Source: Chara braunii
Lineage: Eukaryota > Streptophyta > Charophyceae > Charales > Characeae
Direction: 5' to 3'
DNA length: 52,362 nt
NCBI GenBank assembly: GCA_003427395.1
Contig: BFEA01000317.1
Location: 1,139,537-1,191,898 of the forward strand
Position numbers and translations under genes: made by a program. Below are positions 20,820-32,081 of the stretch, in pieces (position 1 is the first letter of the stretch; each line of letters opens with the position of its first letter). Under the pieces are notes generated by a model. It made no database searches and was not told where the DNA came from. It worked only from the letters and a program-made list of their open reading frames with translations.

Positions 20820-21529
20820 TTCACTCCACTTTTGTAATAGATGACTCCCTTATGTTGGCACTCAACTTCCCGATAGAAAAACCCTACGGCTTCGTGCAAG
20901 CGGAAGAGTGTAATGTGTGTGAGTGTCGTGGGCTTAGTGGCGACGATCCTACTCGAATCAAGGGGGGGGAATAGGCAAGCACTGGCTCCACACACTCCTG
21001 CAAGCGGAAGAGTGCAATGAGTGCTTGTCATGTACACGTTACAGAGGGGTATATTAGGTATAATCAATCCTGACTGTTACACAAATGGATTCATTTAAAG
21101 ATGGGAGGAAAAAGCGCATTTCATTTTATGCAAAGGCTTGATCAAAAGAGAAAGATGAAAAGAGAATAACTTTCCTTCTATGAAGGAGACCAAGCGAACC
21201 TGAATACTCGTGCGCTTTTTTGCTTTTATAAAGGGGACTCTGAGCCCCTTCTATTCTGGAGGGCATCAGTCTGGTTACTTGTTACTGGCACGCATGGGTA
21301 CAAATGGTAAAAGGAGAGAGGGTTAGAAAGTTAGTCTTTCCCGCACGGCCTGAGACACCTGTCCGGGGGAACTGCAGGGGCAGGGTGGGGCTCCATTCCG
21401 CACTCCCGAGTTCTGGGCCCATAGTGACTGAGAAACATTCTCACAGTACCCAGCCGCACACTATGGAGCCTGGTGCACCCGAGGGGGCCAGACTCCATCC
21501 TGCCCTTGCAGTCTACCGACTGCTTACAT
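20820..21529. other. No gene seen
   Basis: A short repeated phrase, GCAAGCGGAAGAGTG, occurs at about 20896 and 21000. No convincing frame. The minus-strand frame here is Phe-rich because it translates the (AAAAAG)n tract. Confidence 0.4.
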
Positions 21530-21595
21530 CTTCTTCTTCTTCTTCTTCTTCTTCTTCTTCTTCTTCTGTCTTTTTCTTTTTCTTTTTTTTTTTTG
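21530..21595 (-). repeat. (CTT)n and poly(T): probable LINE 3' tail
   Basis: (TTC)n followed by CTTTTTCTTTTTC and a T12 run. Read on the minus strand it is an A-rich tail, placed where the 3' end of the minus-strand LINE (C-terminus at 22570) is expected. Confidence 0.5.
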
Positions 21596-22569
21596 GTGCC
21601 AGGGGTGCTGATAGGAGCAGACACCACTATTACTCTCGGGGCAGGCTCTGTCTATTGGTGGGGAGCAGCACCTACTGTTCCAGCGTCCCTGACATGATGA
21701 CATCATATTTGCTTATTTGAATAGACATCCGATTGTAGCTGCTGCCAGCTGCATGATCCACTCTCAGAGGAGGAAATTTGGCAGGTGGAACCCCCCAACA
21801 ACTCTGTAGCCTAAGCGGGTTGCCTACGTGACAACATTAGATAGGTGGGGCCTGATTCTCATTCTTCCTATTCTCGAGTTCCAACTGCCCTTGGGCTGCA
21901 AATAGTTCCCAACCCTTATTGGAGTTCCATCCTTACAGTAGCTCTGCCCCCTGTCAGAGTTGCAGGCCGTCATTCTTGTCTCTCCCCTCCCCTTAGACCT
22001 GACAGGCTCTGTCAATTCCTGTTTTGTGCAGCCCCCTTTCTGATTGGTGCTGAGATGCTGAGACGTGCGCCCTCTGCCATGTGGTGGGTCGTAATCTATA
22101 TCTTCCATCCATGCCTTTGGCTCTGATCGGTGTGCATGTATGGTTCTTCTGAGGGTATGTCTGAGCGCTTCCTGGCCCTGTGCTCCTGCTGTCCCCTCCC
22201 CTTAGACTTGACAATGTCTGGTTCTGTCAGTCCCAGTCCTGTGCCACACCCTTTTCTGAGCCATGTTGATATGCTGAGATGCGTGCCCCCACCGTGTTGT
22301 GGATGCTGGTTTTCCACTGATGGTATGTCTGATCGCTACCCAGTGCTGTCTATGCTATCCTGTGGCTTCAGCCCTGGGACTCCCACACTGTCTTCCTTAT
22401 TCCTGCACCGAGAGCTTCCCTGCACCCGCTTCGTGCTGCATCCCATGAGCTGTTAACTATGCCACTCCTGCGTGTCTCGTTGTCCCCTCCTCTCATAACC
22501 TTGTTTCTTTCTGACCCACATCAGAGGTTGCTGTCACCGGAAGTTCCTGTAACTTCTGTCCGGGTCTCT
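21596..22569 (-). other. Probable LINE 3' untranslated region with an internal ~209-bp duplication
   Basis: No coding frame. Two diverged tandem units begin CCCTCCCCTTAGAC at about 21985 and 22194. They share a CTCTGTCA-type block, GTTGATATGCTGAGATG-like sequence and a terminal GGTATGTCTGA. Assignment to the LINE is by position only. Confidence 0.45.
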
Positions 22570-23239
22570 TCAGCTGTCCAGCGTGTCTTGTTGCTTCCGG
22601 ATCTGCTTCTTGTCTTCCAATGTTTGGAAGGTTGTTTGCAGTCTAGAACGTTTGCCCCTGCTGCTGCTTGTGTACGCCGTTGCCTGGCCAGGGCTTAATA
22701 TGTGCTGCAGCTGCGCAGGGGGCAGGAGGGAGGCGGGGGAGGGTGACTCAGGTAATGTTGGGAGTGGGGGGGAAGGTGGGCGTGTTTCAGGCGGGAGCTC
22801 TTCCGGCATTGGGGGTGTGTGGGTGGCATTGGTCACTGTGTGGGGTGTGCACGATGGTGGTGGGGGGGGGGGGTTGAGAGGGGGGGGGGGGGGGGGGGGG
22901 GGTGTTTGTGGTGGGGTCCCGTCCAAGCAGAGGGGGTGGACATGATGGCGATGGTTGTGAAGGGGGACGGGGAGTTTGTGGTGGAGATCCCTCCGGTAGT
23001 GGTGGGGGTGTCGGTGGGCGCAGGGGGGTAATCGGGTGAGGGGTGTTCGGGAGCGGTGGGTTTGTGTGATCTGTTGTGTGATCGGGGTTCCCCATCGGAT
23101 CTGGCTGGGCATGGTCAGGTGAAGGGACTACCAGAACTGGCTGTCTTGGTGATTGTCGGTTGAATGCAGGCACTGCAGCTTTCCATTGCCATCTGTGTTC
23201 ATCCTTCAACCAGGGCTTCCGTGTGAGGTTCCTGTCCCA
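22570..23239 (-). pseudogene. LINE ORF C-terminal Pro-rich extension (distal half, separated by E2)
   Basis: On the minus strand, WDRNLTRKPWLKDEHRWQWK is followed by a long Pro/His/Thr-rich segment. After a G-run that shifts frame (22857-22905), PPMPEELPPETRPPSP leads to a basic end with KRSRLQTTFQTLEDKKQIRK. The segment continues the minus-strand LINE frame that breaks off at 36246, on the other side of E2. It lies downstream of the zinc-binding domain, where LINE ORF2 proteins end. Function of the extension is unknown. Confidence 0.5.
22857..22905. repeat. Poly(G) tract
   Basis: Runs of G broken by TTGAGA. It lies inside the Pro-rich LINE frame and changes its phase. Length errors in assembly are likely here. 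Confidence 0.85.
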
Positions 23240-25502
23240 TGTGACGAACTGTTCTCTGCAACCGCGCGGATTTCTGCGCAAGGCTATATTGGGGGGGCGG
23301 GGTGAAATTGGCTGAGTCGGAATGACCCGGCGGACTGCATGAATGCCCCTGCTTTTTCTTGTCCCTTTCGATTGAAGGCTGGTCTGGTCCCACAACGGTT
23401 GATAATTGATCGCACCTCATCAAGCGCGACGAATAAACGGTTGCCATAGTTTCTTTCTTCTTTTGCTGTGGGAAATGGGAATTTTGGTGCGATTGTCGCG
23501 CGGGGAATTTGTTTTAATTTTCAATTGATGTCGAGCCCCCGCAGGCTCTCGGAATTTGCTTCGTTCGGATTTTCTTTTTGTAATTAGGACTTGGATTAGG
23601 AATTTGGGCGCATTTCAATTTATGTTGCGCGACGCTTCCTGCTTGCGCACGCTCGGCCACGTCAGGAACTGTGTTCCGACTTTCCGGGTCTTTCCCACGC
23701 CTTAATCTCATGTGTAACTATAATCTTTGTTTGGCGGGCATAATTGCAACTGTAATCCTCTCGTTCTTGATATCTTTTGTGGCGCCTTTGCGCGCGCCTA
23801 CCTCTCCCCCATCCTATTGGCCTGAACACTTGCATGACCGGATCGATGTGTGGAGTATGGCTACGTCCCCCACGCCACGACGGGGCAATGCAGGCGTAGG
23901 CACTTCCTTCCTCCTCCTTCCTCCCACCCGAACACGATCCCGAGTATCTCGCGCAAAGCATGCATGCTATAAATCTCACGAGCGCGATTAATTCCCTCTC
24001 TAAGACTTTTTGGAGTTAGCGCGGTCGAGAGGATCAGCTAACGAGCAGGAGTTGGTAGGTGAGTAAGAGAGTTGGGCGATCCGACGAGTTGGTGCTGGGC
24101 GTGCGGGGTTGACGTGGGGCCGCGACGGACTGTGGCACACGGGCGAAACTGACGGGTATGCTCGGGCTAAGCGGGTTGACAACTCGGTGTAGGTGCGAGG
24201 CGACGGACCGCCCGCATCGGGATGTTGTGGAGAGAGAGAGAGAGAGAAGGAGAGAGAGGCAGGAAGTGCGCGATGAGCTTCTTCTTCTATCCCTCTAAGC
24301 CATTTTGATTCTTCTTCTCCTCTTCTGAGCAATTTCGGTATCAGACGCAAGTCGCTTCTCTCTCTTTCGATCGGTATCTCAAATATTTTCTTCGCTTGTC
24401 TCTAGTGATTGATGCATGGCCCTTTCTCCCATTTTGTTTTCCCCTCTGTATGGATGAACCCCATTGATTGGTTAATTGCCTACGATCGAATTTTGTACGA
24501 TCCTGATGCATGAATGATTGTCACCTTGAAGTTCCTCTTTTTTGTTTATGTATGCATAGAATTGGATGCGTGGACGATGGGTATTGGTCTGTTGAAATTC
24601 AATAACTGACAATAAGCATGCTACATGATCAGATGTCTGTCTCGCCATGGGGCTATCCACCCTCGGTTAACGGGCCAGCACGTACGAGACGTGGGTCATT
24701 AGTCATTGTCTATTGGACCGAAGGGCAGGCGTTGTGCACGCACATGTAAGCCTGATCAGAAGAACGTGGCCTACACGCGTGTCTACAATGCCTGTTCTCG
24801 GTCCAACTTTTCGAATGACTGAGTTTTCGCCTCACCCCACAACATGAATACTCAACACCCTTTTTGTACTACTAACCCCGAGTGTTTGAGAGATCCGGAA
24901 TTTTGGGAGTATTGGGAGCATGGGTGTCTGTTTGCACGATCGAGGAGAGAACTTCCTGAATTTCCATACCCGGTGGGAAACGAGCGCATCTGCGAGTGGG
25001 ATATCTGATATCGATCGAGCTCGAGAGCGCATTCCCCACCACCCGGAATTCCTCAGCTCGTACACGTGTCACCTTGTCGCGGAACCAGGAATAATTATTA
25101 AGGAAACCGACTTCCCTCCCTACCACTGCATACTGCCCTTCCATTCGATGACCATCATCCCCTGGCGTGCAATCGCTCCTTATTGGCCCCAACCCCCGTG
25201 CTCAGAGTGCTTGCAAGATCACGAGTACCGAGACTCCGGTTTCATCCGGCGAACCCGCTCGGAGGAAGAACGACGGATGCACAGCCTTCGGCTACGACCA
25301 GCCGCGTCCGATTCCGAGACCAGTGACGCACGACGCCAACAAGTGGTCGAACAGCGCAATAGCCATAGCATCCCGACCATGCACCAAATACGGGTGCGAC
25401 CTGGGACTCCACCCCCACTTTCCCAAAAATCCTTGGCACACCCCTTTTCGGACTTCCAGGCCCACTCACACTCTGATCTGGAAGTCGCGCCGTGCGTGAG
25501 GT
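23240..25502 (+). repeat. E2 5' LTR
   Basis: About 2.26 kb, matching 33731-36245. It has a TATA box at 23968-23974 and only a short GA tract (24230-24258), where the 3' LTR has ~169 bp. A 7-nt duplication (ATCTGAT) near 24998 breaks the LTR-embedded frame. It runs directly into the primer site. Confidence 0.93.
23968..23974 (+). promoter_or_regulatory. TATA box of E2 5' LTR
   Basis: TATAAAT preceded by GCATGCATGC, about 730 bp into the LTR, as in the other three LTRs. Confidence 0.65.
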
Positions 25503-25558
25503 TGGTATTGGAGCTGACACATAGCAGGCTCAAAGATTGCCAATCAGGTAGGATATAA
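24842..25558 (+). pseudogene. LTR-embedded protein-like frame (E2 5' LTR copy)
   Basis: The longest version at the C-terminal side. From about 25007 the frame reads DIDRARERIPHHPEFLSSYT, then IIPWRAIAPYWPQPPCSECL, then a polar tail with SDSETSDARRQQVVEQRN. It runs out of the LTR, across the primer site and stops at 25558. The N-terminal portion is in another frame because of the 7-nt duplication. Confidence 0.45.
25503..25514 (+). promoter_or_regulatory. E2 primer-binding site
   Basis: TGGTATTGGAGC directly follows the 5' LTR. It has two differences from the common initiator-Met site TGGTATCAGAGC. It would prime minus-strand DNA synthesis. Confidence 0.8.
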
Positions 25559-25754
25559 GGGACGATCTGGCGAATAGAGGGCGTCTTAGACAGAGGAACG
25601 CGCCGCGCCACGACCCTATAATAACCAGAAGTAGCTCGACAGGTCGACATGCTGCCCATCTGGCATCGGACGCTGGTGGGGCCCCGGCCCCTCGAGCACG
25701 CGCACCAACAACTCCGCCTGATCTATACATTTTTAACCCTACGCATCATCTGGT

Positions 25755-26951
25755 CGGAGCATGGCTAGCCACGATGCGCACATAACAATACGACAATGAT
25801 GAGGCTAGGATCAACATCCCCGCCCGGTTGGGAGGGGATGCACAACACTGGTTCACCAATTATGTATGGGTCGATCTCTCGACCTTCGAAAGAGACTTCC
25901 TAAACAGGTTTGATTACATTCACCCTGAGCAAGCTTTCTTTATTATCAAAGACTGAGTTCAGAAGCCCCTCGAATCCGTCGCCGAATACCGCGGTAGGTT
26001 TTATAGGCTATTTGTTAAGTCAGAACGAGGTGAAAATGTCGGGAGGGATTTGTTTATCGATGGACTTCGAAGTCGACCGATGAGGGCCAAGTTGTGAAAG
26101 TAGTTCTCCCCCATCAACCATACCATGCAACAAATCATGGACGTGAAAGAAGAAATGGAAAGAAAGTTCGCTCTAGCTTCCTAGAAGGGGAGGATCACGC
26201 TAAGGAAGGAGATGCTTCAGAATTAGCCAGGGCGAAGGCCGAGTTAGCTGCGCTTTAAAACAAATTTGAAAACATGGCCTTTGTCTCCGGCCCCGTTACT
26301 TACGTAAGAACGATACCTGACACAACCACGGGAATGCCTGTGATGGTCGCCCCTACGCCTCCCCCACTTGCGCCTCCTCTGGAACCTACCGCGAAACCAA
26401 ATGAGCCAAACACAATACTGGAAGTGACCCGAACGTTAATTAGTCTGATGCAAGAGAGCAAACAAGAATAGTGTGAGCACAATGCTCGGATAGAGTCTAT
26501 GATGAGATCGATGCACCCTATCGCTGTTCGAGCTGTGCCTATAACATAGGCAACAGCCCCTGCCTAGACTGTGGGCGGTGCAGCGGCTAATCTAGGTGTC
26601 TGCTACACGTCTCACCAGCCCGACCACCTGGCTCAAGACTGCCCCAACCGACCAGCCCAAGTACGGGTAGGGGGCGCCCTTGTGGCAGCAGCACCAGTAG
26701 CCAACGGGCCACGAAGAGTAGGCACGATGATCGAAGAAATGGAGGGAGGGGGAAGCATGATGATTACCACCGAGGAAGCGGTGGAACTCATCCCGCTCGG
26801 TCAGTACATCTCGCTGGGTTACCCAAGAATGAGAATGATTGAAACCATCCAACCAGCGAACGAACGACGAGAAGTTGCGGAATGGAGACCGTCCTCCGGA
26901 GAAATGGAATCTGGTGGCCCTGCCTCGTTAAAGGAGAAATTGATGTCCTGA
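25755..26951 (+). pseudogene. E2 Gag (capsid and nucleocapsid)
   Basis: Capsid-like sequence RLGGDAQHWFTNYVWVDLST and LNRFDYIHPEQAFF, then KSERGENVGRDLFIDGL, are interrupted by several stops. A Pro-rich linker (26274-26471, MVAPTPPPLAPPLEPTAKPN) ends at a stop. The frame at 26571-26951 contains the nucleocapsid knuckle CYTSHQPDHLAQDC, in which the second Cys of CCHC is Ser. Gag is therefore non-functional. Confidence 0.85.
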
Positions 26952-27031
26952 ACATCGTCCGAGCTCTGGATCATCGGATCCCTCTGCCCATTGGACATCT
27001 ACTATCCATATTAAAACAAGCAAATGAGTGA

Positions 27032-27640
27032 ATGCTGCAGCATTGTAAGGCCAACCGGAAACGGTTTGCCCTCACAAGGCAGGCAACCATCAAAGGGAAA
27101 GCCCCCGTCTGCAAAGACAAACCCGATGTCCCCAGCACCTCAGACCCGATACGGTTAGGATTAGTTCGGAAAGATGATCATTTCCTTCGCATTAAGGCCA
27201 TTTCGTGGAAATCCGCAGAATGTGACATAGAAGTTTGGGGAAATCCGTACAGCGCTATTGTCGATTCAGGAGCCGCGGTCCTAGCCATTTCCTTGAGGGT
27301 TGTAGAACGAGCAGGAAGAAGAAAGGATCTTATCTCGTTAGCGGAAGGAGACAACCTTGTCTCCGCCGACGAGGAAAATATCAAGGTAGTAGGAAGGATG
27401 ACAAACGTTGCGTTTTGATTGGGAAAAGTTCACGCATTGGGAGATGTCGTCGTATTAGACGTGAATACGTACCATGTTTTTCTGGGAATACTCGCCCTTA
27501 CCGCACTATGAGTCAACCTCGACTTCGAAAGACGAGCAATCATCCCTCGGAATAGTACGGGCAGGAAGCCATATGTTATCCCGATGCGTCTAACTCTCTG
27601 GACTGTACTCCCTACGACCCGAAAGACTCCCCCCGGAAGT
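27032..27640 (+). pseudogene. E2 aspartic protease
   Basis: The frame at 27032-27418 contains the catalytic loop VDSGAAVLAISLRVVERAGR around residues 77-96. The psi-loop part (VVLDVNTYHVFLGILALTAL) follows after a stop at about 27416-27418. An intervening Leu codon became TGA near 27510. The DSG motif is intact. Confidence 0.8.
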
Positions 27641-27985
27641 GGAGAACCACTCCACGTAATCACCTGGAGGGAACCCCTGGAGGAAACAAATGAAAGTGAA
27701 AAAGGACCGCAACTATCAAGTAGCTCCTCTGAAGGCAAGAATGAAACGAACCCCGAAATTTGGGGTATGGTGCACCAACGGATTCATTACCCCGTGGAAT
27801 AGAAAACATCGAAAACATTCGTCCTTATGGAATGAAACCTTCAGCGGATGCGAGCCTTAGTCCTCGGGGAGCCGCTCATCCAGGTATCCCGAATGGCCAA
27901 TTCTTTGGAACCCCCTCGGACCCTATACGAGGCCACCACCCCGCTTCTCTCGAAATACGGTGACTAGAAAGCGTTCTGCGACATT

Positions 27986-29190
27986 TTGGGACTGCCTTGT
28001 TCTCTGCTCTCTACAGGGAAAGAGGTCCGATTGCTGCGACAGGGTGTCGAGGGCAGAACTTTGGAACCCCCTGGGCGTGGCAACCCATACGAACTCGAGA
28101 TCAATATTGTGGAAAAACCAGTTAGTTTGCAAGATATCGACGACGGGGTAACTGTAGAAGATCACGTGGCAATGCGGGAAGTAGACGCGATGGTCGCCAC
28201 GGTGTTCTCCCAGCGATCGGACAATTTGTTCATCTTCGCTCCTCCTCCAGCAAACGGTAGTAAAATGGGTACGAAACATATGAGGGCTAATATACACAAA
28301 CAACTCTATGAGCTACATGTGTCCGTGTACGTGCCCAACGAAACCCATCGATTAATCGCAGATATCCTAATCGAATATCAAGGAGTGATTAGCGTCAAAG
28401 ACACAGATATCGGGTTGTCGTTAGTTATTCCACACGAAATCCAAACCGGAACGCACCCCCCAACCCACTGCAAGCCATACCGGTACTCCCTCGCCAAATG
28501 TAAGATAGCATTGGACGAATCAGAGAATTGAAAGCTAATAGTTGGATTGAGCCCGCTACTGGACCCTGGTCATTCCCTGTAGTTCTAGTCCCAAAGAAGA
28601 ACGGGTCGATTCGCATATGCATTGATTATACGAAGTTGAATGATATTACGATCAAGGAAGTGTACCCCCTCCCCAGGATTGATGATCTGTTGGATGTGAT
28701 TGGGTGTGCTAGATATTTTTGTAAGTTTGATATCCGCCATGGGTTCCATCACATCCTGGTTAAGGAGGAGGATCAGCTGAAAACGGCGTTCGTATTATTC
28801 GAAGGCACTTAGCAGTGGGTTTGTTGCCCTATGGGAATATGCAATGCGCCAGCTACCTTTCAGAGAGCAATGAACATCACCTTTCAGTACTTCGTCGGCA
28901 AGACGGTCACCCGACTGACCTAGGGAATGATCAACTTTTGCGCCATTGTGTATATGTACGATATTTTGGTGTATTCTAAATCATTACACGGACATGCTCA
29001 ACACATTGAGTGGACGCTTGGGGCATTGCGGGATGCGGGATTCAAGATTGCGCTGGAGAAAAGTGAGTTTTTCCTCTTGAAAATCTCGTTTTTGGGGTAC
29101 GTGGTGACACGAGGAGGTTTGAGGCTAGCTTCGAGAAAAGTTGAGGCGGTTCGAGAAGCCCCTACGCCCACGTCGCAGTGTCATCGTTGA
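27986..29190 (+). pseudogene. E2 reverse transcriptase
   Basis: The linker and fingers are at 27986-28531 (LSLVIPHEIQTGTHPPTHCK). The palm at 28528-28812 has WIEPATGPWSFPVVLVPKKN, RICIDYTKLNDI and KFDIRHGFHHILV (motif A Asp present). The region at 28927-29190 has AIVYMYDILVYSKS, where the first catalytic Asp of YMDD is Tyr (GAC to TAC), then ISFLGYVVTRGGL. Stops occur at 28810 and 28921. Dead enzyme. Confidence 0.92.
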
Positions 29191-29881
29191 CGCAGGTTCG
29201 AGCCTTCCTAGGGTTGGCCTCGTACTACCGCACGTTTATCAAGGGGTTTGCGGCGATCGCTCGACCCCCGACAATTGGATAAACCTTCTACGGAAAGATC
29301 AGCCACTCAAGTGGGACGCGGAGTGCGAGCAGGCCTTTGTCACTTTGAAGGAGGCCCTCGCCTCCGCGCCTATTTTGATTCGGCCCGATCCTGGGAAACA
29401 GTTCATTCTCATTACGGACTGGCAACCTGAGGCGATTTCCGCTATTTTGGCTCAGAAGGGGAAGGATGACCGCGAACATGTCATCGAGTACGCTTTGCGA
29501 ACTGTACCTGATGAAAGAAGGAACAATTCGGCCCCACAAGGCGAATGCTACGCGGTCGTCTGGGAAATTCAAGACTTCCATCCGTATCTGTACGGACAAA
29601 AGTTCCTCCTCGTCACGGATCACGAGCCCCTGCTAGCTCTCAAAAGGCGTGGCAACTACACGGGCATGATTGGTCGATGGGTTGTCCGTCTACAGGAGTA
29701 CGACTTCGAGATCATTCATCGAAAGATGGAAAAGCACGGGAACAAGGACGGGTTGATACTAATGCATCGGCCAAGCAAGGTGGCAAAAGGTGAAGAGATT
29801 ACTCCGTGGAAGGAGCCGGAGCCATTCAAGGGACCCTCATACGGAGAAGTGACCATTCTTCCCCGACCTCCTAGGAAGTGA
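29141..29881 (+). pseudogene. E2 RNase H
   Basis: A 246-residue frame: RT connection (WDAECEQAFVTLKEALASAP), first Asp strand (FILITDWQPEAISAIL), Glu helix (APQGECYAVVWEIQDFHPYL), second Asp (LVTDHEPLLALKRRGNY) and C-terminal Asp region (HGNKDGLILMHR). All four expected acidic positions are present, so this is the best preserved enzyme domain of E2. Compared with E1, one or two residues are missing before the last Asp. Confidence 0.9.
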
Positions 29882-30219
29882 CACGTAAACACAATGGCGA
29901 TGGCCCGATGGGTGGAGAAGGTAACTTTAGAGGCCCTCTTTCTCCCCTCTCATCCTCTTTTCTCCTTTCCTTGCCCGACAAATTTTGTTATTTTTGCAAA
30001 GCAATATCGCAGGTCTATTCAGTTGTTATGCGTCATAGTGGGAAGGGATATGTCGAGTGGGTAGACTATGAACGGTGTGTCTCCCGGGCCCACGGTATCT
30101 GTATCCAATATAGAAACGCGGACAAAGCCTGGTTATGTCCTTTGTGTCGAGCCAATAAAATCCCAACGGAGGCTCGATTAAGTTTCGACGGGCGAAAGTA
30201 TGGACGGATGTCGTTTTGA
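29878..30219 (+). pseudogene. E2 PHD-like zinc finger between RNase H and integrase
   Basis: A 113-residue frame overlapping the RNase H stop by 4 nt. Ligand positions are C37, C40, Y64 (Cys in E1), C67, H72, C75, C87, C90, with Trp85 two residues before C87. This is the C4HC3 spacing and the WxCPxC signature of PHD fingers. Only one ligand is lost here. The finger spans 29986-30147. PHD fingers normally bind modified histone H3 tails. It lies where Ty3/gypsy pol normally has only a short linker. Confidence 0.65.
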
Positions 30220-30599
30220 TAGCCACGGTGGTAGGGAACTCCCTCCGAGAATTCACCAAGGAAGGTCGGAGGCGAACTAATGAGAGGACACGAGATTACC
30301 AATGGAACGACGGACGGTTAGAAAAACAAAAGACTGATGGCAATGGGATTTGGATGTTGGTGCCTCCTCCGTCCATGAGGTACGACTGGGTTAAGGCGGC
30401 CCACGAGGAAACCGCCACTCACTTTGCTGTCAGAATCACGGAAGCCGCAATTGACAAAAATGAGTGGTATTGGTCTAACATTAGGGACGATGTTAAATTC
30501 ATCGTCAAAAATTGTTCGGTTTGCGTGGCAGATAAGGCGCCGATTCATCCGCCTAGGCCGATAGTACCTACTGCAGTCGAGCGACTTCCAAAGGGTTAG
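30216..30599 (+). pseudogene. E2 integrase N-terminal HHCC domain
   Basis: A 127-residue frame overlapping the previous stop by 4 nt. WVKAAHEETATHFAVRITEA gives the two His and FIVKNCSVCVADK the two Cys of the integrase zinc-binding domain. It ends at a stop just before the catalytic core. HHCC is intact, unlike in E1. Confidence 0.85.
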
Positions 30600-30600
30600 C

Positions 30601-31200
30601 ATGGACACAACAGATATTATCGTGCCCCCTGGACCGAATAGTTGTGAATATTCAATTCTTTTGGTGTTCGTAGATCATTTCTCGAAATGGATCGAGGCCT
30701 ACCCGTGTAAGACGGGACAGACGGCGGAGATCGTGTGGTATGTCAACCGTTTCCTTGGAATGCATCAGGATATCGAGGAAATTTTAACAGACAATGAGGC
30801 GGAATTCCGAGGAGAAGTCTTGAGGAGCCTAGTCATACATGGTATCTCCATCCGTAATACGACTCCCCATATGTTGCAATCGAACGGACTAGTATAAAAT
30901 GCAAACCAGGTGATTAAGACCGCCTTGTAGAGAAATATCGCAGCACGCGACACGAGGCCTTGACCCAATATCGTGGACCATATCCTAGCTATCAATAGGG
31001 GGACCCCTCATGAGTCCACTAGCTTGACCCCTTTTCAGTTACGGACCAATAGTCTGGCTTGTGTAGCGCTGTCGAACCTGAACGACGAAACGACCCTTGC
31101 GCGATGGACCACGAGAACGACTGTCAAAGACAAGGCCCAACGCCACCTAGAACCGATGGAAAAAACCCTCCCCCGGTTAGCCCGAAAAGACAGCGGATGA
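30601..31200 (+). pseudogene. E2 integrase catalytic core
   Basis: The frame at 30601-30897 has MDTTDIIVPPG (first Asp), VFVDHFSKWIEAYPC and LTDNEAEFRGEVL (second Asp). At the catalytic Glu the codon GAA has become TAA (QSNGLV then stop), where E1 reads VENAN. The C-terminal part at 30973-31200 (TPFQLRTNSLACVALSNLND) follows after two more stops. Confidence 0.9.
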
Positions 31201-31290
31201 CCGAAATGGCCCATGGTCAGCAGGTCCGGAGCTATGAGGCCCGAAATGGGAACGTTGGACCCCCGACCCTAGTATAAATTAGGGGACATA

Positions 31291-31596
31291 GTGCAGGTGA
31301 GGAAATGTGCTCGCCAAGGCAAGTTAGTGCCACGATTCTTCGGGCGATTTCGCGTAGTCGAGCTTGGTCCTAGCGGAGTGAACATGGTGCGGCTCGTGCT
31401 AGAGGTCTCGGGAAGTCTATCGGCTCAACCGATCATCCGACACGTGTCCTATCTTCGTCCCTTACCTCCTTCTCCTTCTCCGCCATCGTCCACATCATCC
31501 TTCGATTTTGCGGGGGAAGACGACGATCTCGAACTCGAATACTCCGACTCCCTTTCCTCTCAACCTCCATCTCTAACTCCTCCCCCATCGCCATGA
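31291..31596 (+). pseudogene. E2 integrase C-terminal tether with acidic end
   Basis: ARQGKLVPRFFGRFRVVELG is a GPY/F-like module (GRF in place of GPY/F), followed by PIIRHVSYLRPL, a Pro/Ser stretch and an acidic AGEDDDLELEYSDSL. Chromoviruses carry a chromodomain here; none is visible. The PHD finger upstream may replace that function. Confidence 0.7.
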
Positions 31597-31658
31597 GCTT
31601 TTCTACTGAGCAGGTCATCAGTTAACGTCTAATGAGACCCGGGGGGCATATCTGACAG

Positions 31659-32081
31659 GTGCGGCGGCCAGGATTGAGTCCAGATCTCCTTCGCTTTGCG
31701 GCTTTCTTCGTCATAGCGGCCATCCACGCGGAGGCAAAATTTCGGTTCGCACGCACCAGCAAGCGGACAAGAGTGTTGGCCGAGGCGTCGACTTTTCTGC
31801 GGCTGTCCGCGCCTGGCAACAGCCGCGTGTCACTGATCTTCGCCTTCATCGACGATCTTACGGCGCTGCATCCGGCAGGTCATACGGGCGCCCTCCGTCA
31901 ACTGCGACTCTGGGCTCGGGATCTCAAGGAGGTGTGGATCCAGCTGTTAGCCCGACCAGGCTATCGGGTCGACTCCACCAATGACATCGGCCTCAACCAA
32001 CTCAGACTCTCTCTCTCTCTCTCTCTCTCTACAGCGGAGGTTATCATCTCGGAGCTTCTTCCTTTTGCGTCACCTCAATGA
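31659..32081 (+). pseudogene. E2 first post-integrase frame (ORF3a), function unknown
   Basis: A 140-residue frame with RTRVLAEASTFLRLSAPGNS, DDLTALHPAGHTG and QLRLWARDLKEVW. It aligns with E1 9060-9353. A CT microsatellite (32005-32030) is read as a Ser-Leu repeat near the end. Its stop overlaps the ORF3b start (ATGA at 32078-32081), as in translationally coupled or frameshift-linked genes. Confidence 0.5.

Noticed and set aside
21304-21720. 138-residue Ser-rich frame
   Set aside because: Most of it is a translated TTC/CTT repeat and a T tract, with no recognisable domain.
31291-31596. Chromodomain at the integrase end
   Set aside because: The sequence after the GPY/F-like module is Pro/Ser-rich and acidic, without the aromatic cage pattern of chromodomains.
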